Assembly: GCF_000423525.1 (NCBI RefSeq)
Contig: NZ_AUID01000002.1
Coordinates: forward strand, 111,649-175,648
From: Proteocatella sphenisci DSM 23131
GTDB lineage: Bacteria; Bacillota; Clostridia; Peptostreptococcales; Filifactoraceae
Reading direction: 5' to 3'
Length of the DNA: 64,000 nucleotides
Below are positions 9,003 to 18,045 of the stretch, one piece after another (positions within the stretch are counted from its first letter, which is position 1; each line of letters opens with the position of its first letter). Under the pieces are notes generated by a model. The model was not told the origin of the DNA and searched no databases. It saw only the letters and a program-made list of their open reading frames with translations. The position numbers and the translations under genes are program-made.

Positions 9003-9386
9003 TTAAGCCTGTCTGCCAGTTCTTTGAGCTTCTCTTTCTGCTTTCATTGCTGCTTTTTCAGCATCTGTCATATTGGCAAATTTCGCTTTCATTTCAGCTC
9101 TTCGAGCTTCTCTTTCTGCTTTCATTGCTGCTTTTTCAGCATCTGTCATATTCGCAAATTTTGACTGCATCTCAGCTCTTTGGGCATCTCTTTCTGCTTT
9201 CATTGCTGCTTTTTCAGCATCTGTCATATTCGCAAAGCCTTCTGGTAACTCACGCACCATCCCTGGCCTTCTATCATTCATGCCTTTTTCAGGAGATTCT
9301 TGCGCAAAAGCACTTGTCATTCCAACGCTCGTAAGAAGCATTGCTGCCATTAGTGTTGCTCCTAATTTGTTTGCATTCTTTTTCAT
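9003..9386 (-). CDS. Small secreted protein with three 25-residue helical repeats
   Basis: 127 residues. Signal peptide MKKNANKLGATLMAAMLLTSVGMTSAFAQ, cleavage after AFA. A proline/arginine-containing linker follows, then three near-identical repeats of the form FANMTDAEKAAMKAERxAxRAEM. They are charged, alanine-rich and predicted helical. The motif recalls the LTxxQ repeats of Spy/CpxP envelope-stress proteins, but I cannot claim homology. It lies first in a gene group with a two-component system and behind a promoter with regulator-type direct repeats, which supports a role in extracytoplasmic stress sensing. The repeats are near-identical in DNA as well. No known family is assigned with certainty. 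Confidence 0.8.
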   Translation of the reverse strand: MKKNANKLGATLMAAMLLTSVGMTSAFAQESPEKGMNDRRPGMVRELPEGFANMTDAEKAAMKAERDAQRAEMQSKFANMTDAEKAAMKAEREARRAEMKAKFANMTDAEKAAMKAEREAQRTGRQA

Positions 9387-9448
9387 AATTATTTCCTTTC
9401 AATTCTCAGTAAGTTATTTTTCCCGGCAATTTCCATTGCCATAAACCC

Positions 9449-9481
9449 ATTTTAAAATACTTATGTGAAATCTACGTGAAA
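9449..9481 (-). promoter_or_regulatory. Direct repeats spaced as a response-regulator box, upstream of the repeat protein gene
   Basis: On the minus strand TTTCAC-N5-TTTCAC (9481 to 9465) has the 11-bp period recognised by PhoB/OmpR-family regulators. It ends 10 bp before a -10-like TAAAAT (9454-9449), as in a pho box that replaces the -35. The regulator encoded just downstream is the obvious candidate ligand, implying positive autoregulation. Confidence 0.6.
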
Positions 9482-9500
9482 TAATTACTTTTTTCTATTA

Positions 9501-10001
9501 TTATATTAATAGATCGGTTTTTTCTATAAAAAGATCCAGTATTTTCTTAAGTCCCTTTTCGTCTTCTTCATCGAATGTAGCTTTTTCAAAGCTGTCTATA
9601 TCAAGAACTCCAAGAAGTTTTCCGTCTTTATATAGAGGAAGGACAATTTCTGAGTTGCTGGCGCTGTCACAGGCAATATGCCCTGGAAACTGGTGGACGT
9701 CTTCTACTATCTGCGTACTATTTTCAGATGCAGCGGTTCCACACACGCCTCTTCCTATAGCTATTCTGGTGCAGGCAACTTTACCATTGAAAGGGCCAAG
9801 CACAAGCTCATTATTTCGATTCAGGTAAAAACCGGCCCAATTTATATTACTTAGATTGTAATATAATAATGAAGATAGATTTCCCATGTTTGCAAGCATG
9901 TCTCTCTCGTCAAAAAAAAGTCCTTCTGCCATCTGATAAAGCTGTTCGTAAAGTTTTTCTTTGGGTTGATCTTTGAATATTTCAGAAAAATTAAAGCTCA
10001 T
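9501..10001 (-). CDS. Free methionine-(R)-sulfoxide reductase (GAF domain)
   Basis: 166 residues from the ATG at 10001, preceded by AAGGAG. A longer frame to 10100 overlaps msrA and is not used. A single GAF domain carries the cysteines expected of fRMsr: VACTRIAIGRGVCGTAA and GHIACDSASNSEIVLPL. The C-terminal strand is LLGVLDIDS. The enzyme reduces the R-epimer of free methionine sulfoxide with thioredoxin as donor. It follows msrA by 19 nt, so both stereoisomers of the oxidised amino acid can be repaired from one transcript, a protection against oxidants in an anaerobe. Confidence 0.9.
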   Translation of the reverse strand: MSFNFSEIFKDQPKEKLYEQLYQMAEGLFFDERDMLANMGNLSSLLYYNLSNINWAGFYLNRNNELVLGPFNGKVACTRIAIGRGVCGTAASENSTQIVEDVHQFPGHIACDSASNSEIVLPLYKDGKLLGVLDIDSFEKATFDEEDEKGLKKILDLFIEKTDLLI

Positions 10002-10020
10002 AAAATTTTCTCCTTTTTCT

Positions 10021-10557
10021 CTATAATGTGTCAAAGTTAACGTGGCAGTATCCCCCTGGATTCTTGTCCAGATATGCCTGATGATACTCTTCTGCCTCAT
10101 AAAAACACTTGAGTTTTTCGACTTCTGTAACTATAGGATTTTCATAATCAGCACCTTTACTTTCAACGATTTTATCAATAATTTCTTTTTCGTTTTCATC
10201 AAGGTAATATATACCACTTCTGTACTGTGTACCTATGTCATTTGACTGTCTGTTTCTTTGAGTAGGGTCTACTATTTTAAAAAATATCTCAACAATTTTC
10301 TCAAGACTGAGAATTGTTTTATCGTATACAATTTTTACTGTCTCTGTATGGCCAGTTGTTCCTGTACATACTTCTTCATAAGTTGGATTTTCTTTTGTTC
10401 CATTGGCATACCCGCTGATTGACTCTTTTACGCCGAGTATTCTGGAATAATACGCCTGTATTCCCCAGAAACAGCCTCCTGCTATATATATTTCTCTGAG
10501 GTTTTCTTTCTTGAATTCAATCTTCGTATTAGGGTTTTGGGGTAGTAAAGATTTCAT
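10021..10557 (-). CDS. msrA: Peptide methionine-(S)-sulfoxide reductase MsrA
   Basis: 178 residues. The catalytic motif is [13 protein letters not shown], and other family motifs are present: [41 protein letters not shown] and the C-terminal GGYCHVNF with a second cysteine that could resolve the sulfenic acid. Reduces Met-(S)-sulfoxide in proteins. The start has AAGGAGG upstream. Only about 20 nt separate it from the terminator of the decarboxylase operon, so its promoter must be very close or it relies on read-through. Confidence 0.95.
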   Translation of the reverse strand: MKSLLPQNPNTKIEFKKENLREIYIAGGCFWGIQAYYSRILGVKESISGYANGTKENPTYEEVCTGTTGHTETVKIVYDKTILSLEKIVEIFFKIVDPTQRNRQSNDIGTQYRSGIYYLDENEKEIIDKIVESKGADYENPIVTEVEKLKCFYEAEEYHQAYLDKNPGGYCHVNFDTL

Positions 10558-10580
10558 GTTTGCCTCCTTAATATTAATTT

Positions 10581-10610
10581 AAAGAAACCCGCAGCTAAAT
10601 GCTGCGAGTT
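10581..10610 (-). terminator. Terminator of the methylmalonyl-CoA operon
   Basis: Arms 10586-10595 and 10601-10610 pair over 10 bp with one wobble and a 5-nt loop, followed on the minus strand by TTTCTTTAAA. It lies 19 nt after the mmdB stop codon. Confidence 0.8.
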
Positions 10611-10628
10611 AAGTATGTCTTATTTGAT

Positions 10629-11855
10629 TTATCCAAAAAGGGTAAGAAGTACGCCGGCTGCAACTGCTGACCCTATTACTCCAGCCACGTTTGGTCCCAT
10701 TGCATGCATAAGAAGGAAGTTTGATGGATTATATTCTCTTCCGACTTTGTTTGATACTCTGGCAGCCATAGGTACTGCTGAAACCCCTGCCGATCCTATA
10801 AGTGGATTTATCGGGTCTCCCTTTGAAAACTTGTTCATTAATTTTGCAATTATTACTCCTGCAGCTGTTCCGATTCCAAATGCAACAACTCCCAGAACTA
10901 TTATTTTTATAGTTTCAAGCTTTAAGAACGTTTCAGCATTTGCAGTTGCTCCTACTGATACTCCAAGAAGTATGGTTACTATATTTATAAGTTCATTTGT
11001 TGAAGTCTTGCTTAAGCGGTCTGTTACACCACTTTCCTTAAACAAGTTTCCAAGCATAAGCATTCCAACAAGTGTAGCTGCTGGCGGAAGTATAAGTGAA
11101 ACTATTATAGTTACTGCTATAGGGAAAATTATTTTCTCTTTTTTGCTTACTACGCGAAGCTGTTTCATAGTTATCTTTCGTTCGTCTTCGGTTGTAAGCA
11201 GTTTCATTATCGGCGGCTGTATAACTGGAACCAGCGCCATATATGAATACGCGGCAACTGCTATTGGTCCCAGCAGATGTGGCGCAAGTTTTGATGTAAG
11301 TAAGATGGCGGTTGGTCCATCGGCCCCCCCTATTATTCCTATTGATGCTGCTTCTTGAGCTGAAAATCCAAGAATTATGGCCCCAAAGAAAGTAAAGAAT
11401 ATTCCAAACTGAGCTGCAGCTCCAAGAAGAAGGCTCTTTGGACTGGCAATAAGTGGAGAAAAATCAGTCATTGCACCTACTCCAAGGAATATCAGTGGAG
11501 GGAATATACCAAGTTTTGCACCTTGTGAGAGATAATAAACCAGACCTCCAGGTGTTTGTGTTTTCATGCTTGCAATCATTTTACCCTGCTGTGCCAGCTC
11601 CATCTGTCTTGTAGCCTCAGCTATATTTTCAGGCTGATGAAGACTAAGTATAGTATTAGGCAGTCCCATTACGTCTGCTAATGGAAGGTTTGCCAAAAGC
11701 ATACCAAATGCAATAGGAATGAGCAAGAGTGGCTCAAATCCTTTTGCAATAGCCAGGTAAAGTAATACACAAGCCACTACTATCATTATAGCTTCTCCAC
11801 CCGTGATATTTGCGATACCAGTGGATGAAATAAAGTCTAATATCAACTGACTCAT
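10629..11855 (-). CDS. mmdB: Methylmalonyl-CoA decarboxylase beta subunit (Na+ pump)
   Basis: 408 residues, a multi-spanning membrane protein of the OadB/GcdB/MmdB family. It decarboxylates carboxybiotin and exports Na+. The signature [20 protein letters not shown] carries the conserved intramembrane Asp. [15 protein letters not shown] and [27 protein letters not shown] are also typical. It is the last gene of the operon, 20 nt after the biotin carrier. The neighbouring mutase and epimerase point to methylmalonyl-CoA as substrate, since the subunit itself is common to oxaloacetate and glutaconyl-CoA decarboxylases. Confidence 0.93.
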   Translation of the reverse strand: MSQLILDFISSTGIANITGGEAIMIVVACVLLYLAIAKGFEPLLLIPIAFGMLLANLPLADVMGLPNTILSLHQPENIAEATRQMELAQQGKMIASMKTQTPGGLVYYLSQGAKLGIFPPLIFLGVGAMTDFSPLIASPKSLLLGAAAQFGIFFTFFGAIILGFSAQEAASIGIIGGADGPTAILLTSKLAPHLLGPIAVAAYSYMALVPVIQPPIMKLLTTEDERKITMKQLRVVSKKEKIIFPIAVTIIVSLILPPAATLVGMLMLGNLFKESGVTDRLSKTSTNELINIVTILLGVSVGATANAETFLKLETIKIIVLGVVAFGIGTAAGVIIAKLMNKFSKGDPINPLIGSAGVSAVPMAARVSNKVGREYNPSNFLLMHAMGPNVAGVIGSAVAAGVLLTLFG

Positions 11856-11875
11856 GTGTTCCTCCTATTTTCTGT

Positions 11876-12274
11876 TTAGCCTATAACAACTAATACGTCC
11901 GAAGTATTAACTGATGCACCCTTTGTAACGTGAACAGATTTTACTGTTCCATCACATGGAGCAGGAAGTTCATTTTCCATTTTCATTGCCTCAAGTATTA
12001 CACATACCTGACCTGCCTTTACCGCGTCTCCTTCTTTAACCATTATGTCCAAAATAGTTCCTGGCATTGGCGATGTAACAGAGCCAGAGCCAGCTGCAAC
12101 AGGAGCTGATCCTGTTTTTGGCGCAGACGGTGCAGGTGCCACTGTAGCTGGTGCTGCCGATTGCACTGCTGGTCTTTGAACTGCCGGTCTTGTCGCTTGA
12201 GAACCATCTTTTATTTCTTCTACTTCTACTTCATATGAATTTCCATTTACTTTAACATTGAATTTCTTAATCAT
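11876..12274 (-). CDS. mmdC: Biotin carboxyl carrier subunit of methylmalonyl-CoA decarboxylase
   Basis: 132 residues from the ATG at 12274 (GGAGGA upstream). An in-frame ATG at 12289 overlaps that RBS and is rejected. The N-terminus MIKKFNVKVNGNSYEVEVEEI is followed by an Ala/Pro-rich flexible linker (about 35-65). The biotinyl domain carries the EAMKMENE motif, in which the Lys is biotinylated. The carrier shuttles CO2 from the MmdA carboxyltransferase to the membrane subunit MmdB. It lies between the gamma/delta and beta subunit genes in the usual order. Confidence 0.94.
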   Translation of the reverse strand: MIKKFNVKVNGNSYEVEVEEIKDGSQATRPAVQRPAVQSAAPATVAPAPSAPKTGSAPVAAGSGSVTSPMPGTILDIMVKEGDAVKAGQVCVILEAMKMENELPAPCDGTVKSVHVTKGASVNTSDVLVVIG

Positions 12275-12293
12275 TATATATTCCTCCAAGTAT

Positions 12294-12701
12294 TTATAAT
12301 CTACTGTTCAATTGTTCCAGCATTCCTGCGTTTGCCCACGAGCTCTTTTCATTTCTTGCTATGTTTTTGATTACAATCTTAGTTTCTCCAGAAGCGTAAT
12401 ACGAGCTTATAGCTGCAATCACTGCTGCAATCTCTTCATCTTTATTAATTATTGACCCACCAGAAATATCTGCAGGGTTCGCAGTATCTTCATTGTGGGA
12501 TATTTTAACTTCTGATTCTTTGATTTTTTTAGGTCTGTCTGAAAGTGAAGCTGTCATAAATTTTATTGCAAACATTATTATGACAAGCACTATAACTACT
12601 ATAGCCATAGAAAACAGCGTCACTATAAGCCCGCCTGTCATTTTCTCTGCGACAGACATCGAAGAAACATCAGAAGCCATCCGAGTTATTAATTCATTCA
12701 T
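12294..12701 (-). CDS. mmdD: Small membrane-anchor subunit (OadG/MmdD-like)
   Basis: 135 residues. One transmembrane helix near the N-terminus (LIVTLFSMAIVVIVLVIIMFAI, about 24-46) is followed by a charged linker and a C-terminal segment ending SSWANAGMLEQLNSRL, the signature by which delta subunits bind the carboxyltransferase. It tethers MmdA and the biotin carrier to the MmdB pump. No separate epsilon subunit gene is present, as in many Clostridia. RBS AGGAG precedes the start. Confidence 0.88.
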   Translation of the reverse strand: MNELITRMASDVSSMSVAEKMTGGLIVTLFSMAIVVIVLVIIMFAIKFMTASLSDRPKKIKESEVKISHNEDTANPADISGGSIINKDEEIAAVIAAISSYYASGETKIVIKNIARNEKSSWANAGMLEQLNSRL

Positions 12702-12719
12702 TATTATAATCTCCTGTTC

Positions 12720-14264
12720 TTACAGTGGAATATTTCCATGTTTTTTAGAAGGTCTCTGTTCTCTCTTTGTGCTTAGCATTTCCAGCGCATCGATAAGTCT
12801 GATTCTTGAGTGTGATGGCTCTATTATGTCATCTACATATCCTCTTTCAGCTGCCTTGTATGGTGTAGCAAACTCATCTTTATAATCCTGTATCATCTTG
12901 GCTCTTGTTTCTACAGGATTATCTGAGGCTTCTATTTCTTTACGGAATATTATGTTTGCAGCTCCATCTGGTCCCATTACAGCAATTTCTGCCGTTGGCC
13001 ACGCGAATACCATATCAGCGCCAAGTTCTTTTGAACACATTGCTATATATGATCCGCCATAGGCTTTTCTAGTTATCAGTGTTATTTTTGGAACGGTAGC
13101 TTCACTGTAGGCATAGAGCATTTTTGCTCCATGTCTTATGATTCCGCCATACTCTTGTGATGTACCTGGAAGGAAACCTGGCACGTCTTCTATATTTATA
13201 ACTGGTATATTGTATGAGTCACATGTTCTTATAAATCTTGCAGCCTTGTCTGAAGCATTTATATCCAGTGATCCGGCCATTACTTTTGGCTGATTTGCTA
13301 TTATACCTACGCTCTGTCCATTTAATCTGGCATATCCTGTAACGATGTTCATAGCATAAAGTTCCTGATACTCCATAAAGTCGCCATTGTCCACGATTTC
13401 TCTGATTATGTTCTTTACATCATATGCCTTGCTTGGACTCTCTGGTATTATTTCATTAAGCAACTCAGAAAATCTGTTTGGATCGTCACTGCATTCGTAT
13501 ACTGGGGCTTTTTCAAGATTATTTGAAGGAAGGAATGAAAGCAGTCTTCTTACTTCCATTATTGCGGCTTCATCATCTGATGCTTTGTAATGCGCTACTC
13601 CTGATATAGAGTTATGAGTAAGCGCTCCCCCAAGTGCTTCTGAAGTAACATCTTCTCCTGTTACTGCCTTTATTACCTGTGGTCCCGTTATAAACATCTG
13701 GCTTGTCTTTTCAACCATAAAAATAAAGTCAGTTATTGCTGGTGAATACACTGCTCCACCGGCACAAGGCCCCATTATTACTGATATCTGAGGTATTACT
13801 CCTGATGATATTGTGTTTCTGTAAAATATTGCACCATATCCTTTGAGGGCGTCTACAGCTTCTTGTATTCTTGCTCCTCCTGAATCGTTCATACCTACAC
13901 AAGGAGCTCCCATTTTCAGAGCAAGATCCATCACTTTACAGATTTTACCTGCATGCATTTCTCCAAGAGATCCTCCTACTACAGTGAAGTCCTGGGCATA
14001 CGCATAAACGAGTCTGCCTTCAACTTTGCCGTATCCAGTAACTACGCCTTCTGCAGGGGCATCTGTGCTTGCCATGTCAAAATTAGTACATCTGTGCTTT
14101 ACAAATGCATCCAGCTCTACAAATGTTTTCTCATCAAACAGCATTGTTATTCTTTCTCTCGCTGTCAGCTTTCCCGATGCGTGCTGTTTTTCAACTCTCT
14201 TTTTCCCGCCTGCTTCTTCAATTTTTGCTCTTTTTTCTAACAACTGTGTTAATTTTTCAGACAT
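12720..14264 (-). CDS. mmdA: Methylmalonyl-CoA decarboxylase alpha subunit (carboxyltransferase)
   Basis: 514 residues, typical for biotin-dependent carboxyltransferases of the acyl-CoA carboxylase beta type. Motifs: KLTARERITMLFDE, GGSLGEMHAGKI, GMNDSGGARIQEA, the oxyanion segments GPCAGGAVYSPA and TRKAYGGSYIAMCSKELG, and DVPGFLPGTSQEYGGIIRHGAK. It transfers the carboxyl group of (S)-methylmalonyl-CoA to biotin. The closest alternative, the propionyl-CoA carboxylase beta chain, is disfavoured by the adjacent OadB/OadG-like membrane subunits. RBS GGGAGG. Confidence 0.94.
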   Translation of the reverse strand: MSEKLTQLLEKRAKIEEAGGKKRVEKQHASGKLTARERITMLFDEKTFVELDAFVKHRCTNFDMASTDAPAEGVVTGYGKVEGRLVYAYAQDFTVVGGSLGEMHAGKICKVMDLALKMGAPCVGMNDSGGARIQEAVDALKGYGAIFYRNTISSGVIPQISVIMGPCAGGAVYSPAITDFIFMVEKTSQMFITGPQVIKAVTGEDVTSEALGGALTHNSISGVAHYKASDDEAAIMEVRRLLSFLPSNNLEKAPVYECSDDPNRFSELLNEIIPESPSKAYDVKNIIREIVDNGDFMEYQELYAMNIVTGYARLNGQSVGIIANQPKVMAGSLDINASDKAARFIRTCDSYNIPVINIEDVPGFLPGTSQEYGGIIRHGAKMLYAYSEATVPKITLITRKAYGGSYIAMCSKELGADMVFAWPTAEIAVMGPDGAANIIFRKEIEASDNPVETRAKMIQDYKDEFATPYKAAERGYVDDIIEPSHSRIRLIDALEMLSTKREQRPSKKHGNIPL

Positions 14265-14276
14265 TTTTCCCTCCCG

Positions 14277-14687
14277 TTAAACTCTTTCACTTAGTTCTAT
14301 TAATATTCCGTCTGTTGATTTGGGGTGACAGAATGCTATTTTTGCCCCACCTGCACCATATCGCGGTGTTTCATCTATCATTTTACAGCCTTTTGCTTTC
14401 ATCTCTTCTATAGCTTCTTCTATATTATCTACTCTAAGGGCTATATGCTGTACGCCGCCTCTTCCGCCATTTTTTTCTATAAATTTGGCTATAGGTCCAT
14501 CTTCGTGTGTAGACTCAAGAAATTCAAGTTCTGTATCTCCCACAGGGAAAAAAGCTACTCTGACTTTTTGTTCTTCAACTACTTCAGTTCCTTCGCACTT
14601 GATATTAAGTACATCTTCATAAAACTTTATAGTTTCATCAAGATTAGTAACTGCAATACCTATGTGATCTACTCTGTTTACGTTCAT
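14277..14687 (-). CDS. mce: Methylmalonyl-CoA epimerase
   Basis: 136 residues from the ATG at 14687 (GGGAG upstream). The open frame runs to 14834 but that extension overlaps meaB. A vicinal-oxygen-chelate fold protein: [22 protein letters not shown] at the start, [37 protein letters not shown] and LIELSE at the end. The metal-binding His (DHIGIAV), His (QHIALRV) and Glu (LIELSE) are present. It interconverts (R)- and (S)-methylmalonyl-CoA, connecting mutase product to decarboxylase substrate. Confidence 0.95.
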   Translation of the reverse strand: MNVNRVDHIGIAVTNLDETIKFYEDVLNIKCEGTEVVEEQKVRVAFFPVGDTELEFLESTHEDGPIAKFIEKNGGRGGVQHIALRVDNIEEAIEEMKAKGCKMIDETPRYGAGGAKIAFCHPKSTDGILIELSERV

Positions 14688-14712
14688 AATTCTCCCTTCA
14701 GCCCTCCATTGG

Positions 14713-15627
14713 CTATTTAACAAATATATTTTTATTGAGTTGATCTGCTTTTTCATAAGGATTTTCAAGTTCTTCTTGTAGAATACCTTTTTCAAATTCC
14801 TTATCAAGGATTTTTTCAAGCTTATTGTGAACAAGCTCTTTTATAAGAAGGACCATTCTTTCTTGTCTTTTGGCTGTTTTGGCATCGGTTTTTTCAAGAA
14901 ATTCTCTGTGTAACTGGAGATTTTGTATAAGGTCTTCTACCCCTTCGCCAGTTTCTGCCACTGCCATTGAAACCGGAGGCCTGAATTCCCAGTCTTTTCT
15001 AAAGTCAATCATAGAATCAATTTCTCTGTAAGTCCTTTTTGCTCCGTCCTTGTCGGCTTTGTTTATTACAAATACATCTCCTATTTCCATAACTCCCGCC
15101 TTGATAGCTTGTATATCATCCCCAAGTCCAGGCACCATGACCATAAGTGTAGTATCTGCGGTTTTTACTATATCTACTTCGGACTGACCAACGCCTACAG
15201 TTTCTACAAATATGTAGTCGCAACCGTAGGCATCAAGTACAGTGATGGCACCTGAGGTCGCTTTGGAAAGCCCTCCCAGCGAACCTCTTGTACCCATAGA
15301 TCTTATAAAAACATTAGGATTTACAGACAATTCATTCATTCTGATTCTGTCTCCAAGTATTGCACCTTTTGTAAATGGGCTGGTGGGGTCGATTGCTATG
15401 ATTCCAACTTTGTAGCCTTTGTCCAGCATATACTTTGCCAGTTTATCTGTCAATGTGGATTTTCCTGCTCCCGGAGGTCCTGTAATTCCTATTATATGAG
15501 CTTTTCCGCCATGACGAAAAAGCTCTGTCATAGCCTCTGCATGTCCAGGTTTTTCATTTTCTACGAGAGTGATCATCCTGCTGCAGGCTACTTTGTCTCC
15601 ACTTAATAATCTGTCTACAAGATCCAT
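14713..15627 (-). CDS. meaB: MeaB-type G-protein chaperone of methylmalonyl-CoA mutase
   Basis: 304 residues. SIMIBI-class GTPase: P-loop [69 protein letters not shown] (Walker B/G3) and VINKAD (base recognition). MeaB gates delivery of adenosylcobalamin from the adenosyltransferase to the mutase and protects the mutase from inactivation. It follows the small mutase subunit by 10 nt. Older annotations call this family ArgK or LAO transport ATPase; the context here settles the role. Confidence 0.95.
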   Translation of the reverse strand: MDLVDRLLSGDKVACSRMITLVENEKPGHAEAMTELFRHGGKAHIIGITGPPGAGKSTLTDKLAKYMLDKGYKVGIIAIDPTSPFTKGAILGDRIRMNELSVNPNVFIRSMGTRGSLGGLSKATSGAITVLDAYGCDYIFVETVGVGQSEVDIVKTADTTLMVMVPGLGDDIQAIKAGVMEIGDVFVINKADKDGAKRTYREIDSMIDFRKDWEFRPPVSMAVAETGEGVEDLIQNLQLHREFLEKTDAKTAKRQERMVLLIKELVHNKLEKILDKEFEKGILQEELENPYEKADQLNKNIFVK

Positions 15628-15637
15628 TTTACTGCTC

Positions 15638-16042
15638 CTATAATTCTCTTTTAAGATTTTTAGTTATAAATTCTATAGTTTCTCCTGTTGCAGTTCCTGG
15701 TGTAAATACTGCTGCTATCCCACTTTCTTTGAGCTCTGGAATATCTTCTTGGGGGATAACGCCTCCTGCTATTACAAGAGTTTCATCATATATGCCAGCG
15801 TTTTTCATAAGTTGAACTATCTTTGGCAAAAGATAGCCATGTGCTCCAGACAGTATGCTCATTGAAACTACATCTACATCTTCTTGTAATGCAGTTGCTA
15901 CAATTTGCTCTGGAGTTTGTCTCAGTCCTGTATATATAACTTCCATTCCTGCATCTCTAAGCGCCCTTGCTATTACTTTTGCTCCTCTGTCATGTCCGTC
16001 TAATCCTGGCTTTGCCACTAAAACACGTATTGGTCTGCTCAT
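15638..16042 (-). CDS. Methylmalonyl-CoA mutase, B12-binding small subunit
   Basis: 134 residues from the ATG at 16042 (GGAGG upstream; an in-frame ATG at 16060 overlaps the RBS). The sequence [20 protein letters not shown] contains the DxHxxG base-off/His-on cobalamin motif, followed by MSILSGAH and [15 protein letters not shown]. It forms a heteromeric mutase with the separately encoded catalytic subunit, an arrangement common in Clostridia and archaea, unlike the fused human or E. coli enzyme. Confidence 0.94.
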   Translation of the reverse strand: MSRPIRVLVAKPGLDGHDRGAKVIARALRDAGMEVIYTGLRQTPEQIVATALQEDVDVVSMSILSGAHGYLLPKIVQLMKNAGIYDETLVIAGGVIPQEDIPELKESGIAAVFTPGTATGETIEFITKNLKREL

Positions 16043-16067
16043 TTTTTGTTTCCTCCACACATCTATA

Positions 16068-17747
16068 TTATAACATCACTGATTGCTTATATTCACCAAA
16101 AATATCTCTCATTACCTGAGATATCTCTCCAAGTGTAGCGTATGCCTTAACCGCATCAACTATAAATGGCATTAGGTTTTCTTCTCCCTGACATGCTTTT
16201 TTTAGATCCGCAAGTGTCTGAGTTACTTTTTGGTTGTCTCTTTCTTCTTTGAGTGCAGCGATTTTACTTTTTTGTAATTCTCCAACGCTCATGTCAACTC
16301 TCAGCAATCCGGTTGGTGCAGGTTCTTCTATATTAAACTTGTTAACTCCTACAACTACTTCTTCTCCACTTTCTACCTTTTTCTGATATTCATATGCCGC
16401 ATCCATAATCTCTTGCTGCATAAATCCTTTATCAATTGCGCTTGGTGATCCACCAAGATCATCTATTCTCTTTATTAATTCCATGGCCTGTTCTTCTATC
16501 TGTGAAGTTAAAGCCTCTACATAGAAAGAGCCCGCAAGTGGGTCTATAGTGTCTGCAACCCCTGATTCATGTGCAACTATCTGCTGAGTCCTAAGTGCTG
16601 TTCTTACTGCTCCTTCATTTGGGAGCGCAAGTGCCTCATCTTTTGAGTTTGTATGAAGAGACTGAGTTCCCCCAAGTACAGCCGCCATAGTCTGTATAGC
16701 AACCCTAACTATGTTGTTCTCAACTTGCTGAGCTGTAAGAGTAGATCCGCCTGTCTGAGTATGGAACTTTAACATCATTGATTTTTCTTTTTTAGCTCCA
16801 AATCTATCTTTCATGATTCTTGCCCAAAGCCTTCTTGCCGCTCTGTATTTTGAAACTTCTTCAAAAAGATTGTTGTGAGCGTTAAAAAAGAATGAAAGTC
16901 TTGGCGCAAAATCATCTACGTCAAGTCCTGCTTTTATGGCTGCTTCAACATAGGCTATACCGTTTGCCAGTGTAAATGCCACTTCTTGTACTGCTGTAGA
17001 TCCAGCTTCTCTTATGTGATATCCGGATATACTTATTGTATTCCATAAAGGTACTTCTTTGGAGCAGTATTCAAATATGTTTGTTATTAGTCTCATTGAT
17101 GGTGCCGTTGGGAATATGTATGTTCCTCTGGCTACGTATTCTTTAAGTATGTCGTTTTGTATGGTTCCTCTGAGCTTATCTGCAGATACTCCCTGCTTTT
17201 CTGCTACTGCTATATACATTGCCAGAAGCACTGACGCTGGTGCATTTATTGTCATTGAAGTAGATACTTTGTCAAGTGGAATGCCGTCAAAGAGTATTTC
17301 CATGTCTTTAAGTGAGTCAATTGCAACTCCAACCTTGCCAACCTCTCCTTGTGATATTTCATCACTCGAGTCATATCCCATCTGAGTAGGAAGGTCAAAT
17401 GCTACAGAAAGTCCCGAAGATCCATTTTCTATAAGATATTTATATCTTTTATTTGATTCTTCTGCAGTTGAAAATCCTGCATACATTCTCATTGTCCAGA
17501 ATTTCCCTCTGTACATTGTGTCTTGTACCCCTCTTGTAAAAGGATACTGTCCTGGCATTCCAAGGTCTTCACCATAATCAATATCTTCGATGTCAGCCGG
17601 AGTGTAGATTCTCTTTGCCTCTATTCCCGAGGTAAATTCAAACTTTTCTTTTCTTTCAGGAAATCTTGCAATAGATTTTGCCACTTTTTCTTCTTCCCAT
17701 TTTTTTGTAGCTTCTTTTACTTCCTCGATCTTTGTTTTTTCAAACAT
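16068..17747 (-). CDS. Methylmalonyl-CoA mutase, catalytic large subunit
   Basis: 559 residues: the TIM barrel without the B12 domain. Motifs are [66 protein letters not shown] and [20 protein letters not shown]89 (in RMYAG) and R207 (in YVARGTY) fall at the positions, 118 apart, that are Tyr and Arg in true methylmalonyl-CoA mutases. Isobutyryl-CoA mutases have Phe and Gln there, so succinyl-CoA/methylmalonyl-CoA is the expected pair. First gene of the eight-gene operon, RBS GGAGG, with two candidate promoters upstream. Confidence 0.94.
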   Translation of the reverse strand: MFEKTKIEEVKEATKKWEEEKVAKSIARFPERKEKFEFTSGIEAKRIYTPADIEDIDYGEDLGMPGQYPFTRGVQDTMYRGKFWTMRMYAGFSTAEESNKRYKYLIENGSSGLSVAFDLPTQMGYDSSDEISQGEVGKVGVAIDSLKDMEILFDGIPLDKVSTSMTINAPASVLLAMYIAVAEKQGVSADKLRGTIQNDILKEYVARGTYIFPTAPSMRLITNIFEYCSKEVPLWNTISISGYHIREAGSTAVQEVAFTLANGIAYVEAAIKAGLDVDDFAPRLSFFFNAHNNLFEEVSKYRAARRLWARIMKDRFGAKKEKSMMLKFHTQTGGSTLTAQQVENNIVRVAIQTMAAVLGGTQSLHTNSKDEALALPNEGAVRTALRTQQIVAHESGVADTIDPLAGSFYVEALTSQIEEQAMELIKRIDDLGGSPSAIDKGFMQQEIMDAAYEYQKKVESGEEVVVGVNKFNIEEPAPTGLLRVDMSVGELQKSKIAALKEERDNQKVTQTLADLKKACQGEENLMPFIVDAVKAYATLGEISQVMRDIFGEYKQSVML

Positions 17748-17809
17748 GATAACTCCTCCATTTAGTAGACATTATATTTCTTCTTTTTCAAAGGTCTAAT
17801 ATACAATAC

Positions 17810-17850
17810 ATTTTATCAAATTATACTAAAAATTGCAACTTATCCGTCAA
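17810..17850 (-). promoter_or_regulatory. Candidate promoters of the mutase-decarboxylase operon
   Basis: On the minus strand TTGCAA (17838-17833), 17-bp spacer, TAAAAT (17815-17810). An overlapping pair is TTGACG (17850-17845), 19-bp spacer, TATAAT (17825-17820). Either gives a leader of roughly 55-70 nt before mcmA. Confidence 0.55.
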
Positions 17851-17909
17851 GAAAAATCGATTTTGCAAGTTTTTTTGTTCAGCCCTTCAAATATCATAAA
17901 AGTCAACTT

Positions 17910-17936
17910 TATTCGTTTCATATTATACCACGAATA
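17910..17936. promoter_or_regulatory. Inverted repeat framing an extended -10, between mutase operon and LacI-type gene
   Basis: Arms TATTCGT (17910-17916) and ACGAATA (17930-17936) are perfect and 13 nt apart. On the minus strand they enclose TGGTATAAT, an extended -10. The arrangement suggests a repressor site over a further promoter for the mutase operon. The 298-nt divergent intergenic region (17748-18045) holds no gene. Confidence 0.5.
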
Positions 17937-17997
17937 CATTGTATAATAAAAGATTCTTTACATTTGTGTTACTTGTATTTAATTGATTTGCTTTCTC

Positions 17998-18006
17998 TGA
18001 TATAAT
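17998..18006 (+). promoter_or_regulatory. Extended -10 promoter of the LacI-type regulator gene
   Basis: TGATATAAT (17998-18006) is a textbook extended -10. No good -35 is present at 17 bp. The regulator ATG is 40 nt downstream. Confidence 0.6.
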
Positions 18007-18045
18007 GAAGCTTGGATGCAGACTAAAATTGGAAAAGGTGAAAAT

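Noticed and set aside
9047..9444. Plus-strand open frames opposite the secreted repeat gene
   Set aside because: They exist only because the repeats lack stops in several frames. The minus-strand frame has a signal peptide, an RBS and regular residue periodicity.
16068..17747. Isobutyryl-CoA or 2-hydroxyisobutyryl-CoA mutase
   Set aside because: Residues 89 and 207 are Tyr and Arg, as in methylmalonyl-CoA mutases, and the epimerase and decarboxylase neighbours fit that substrate.
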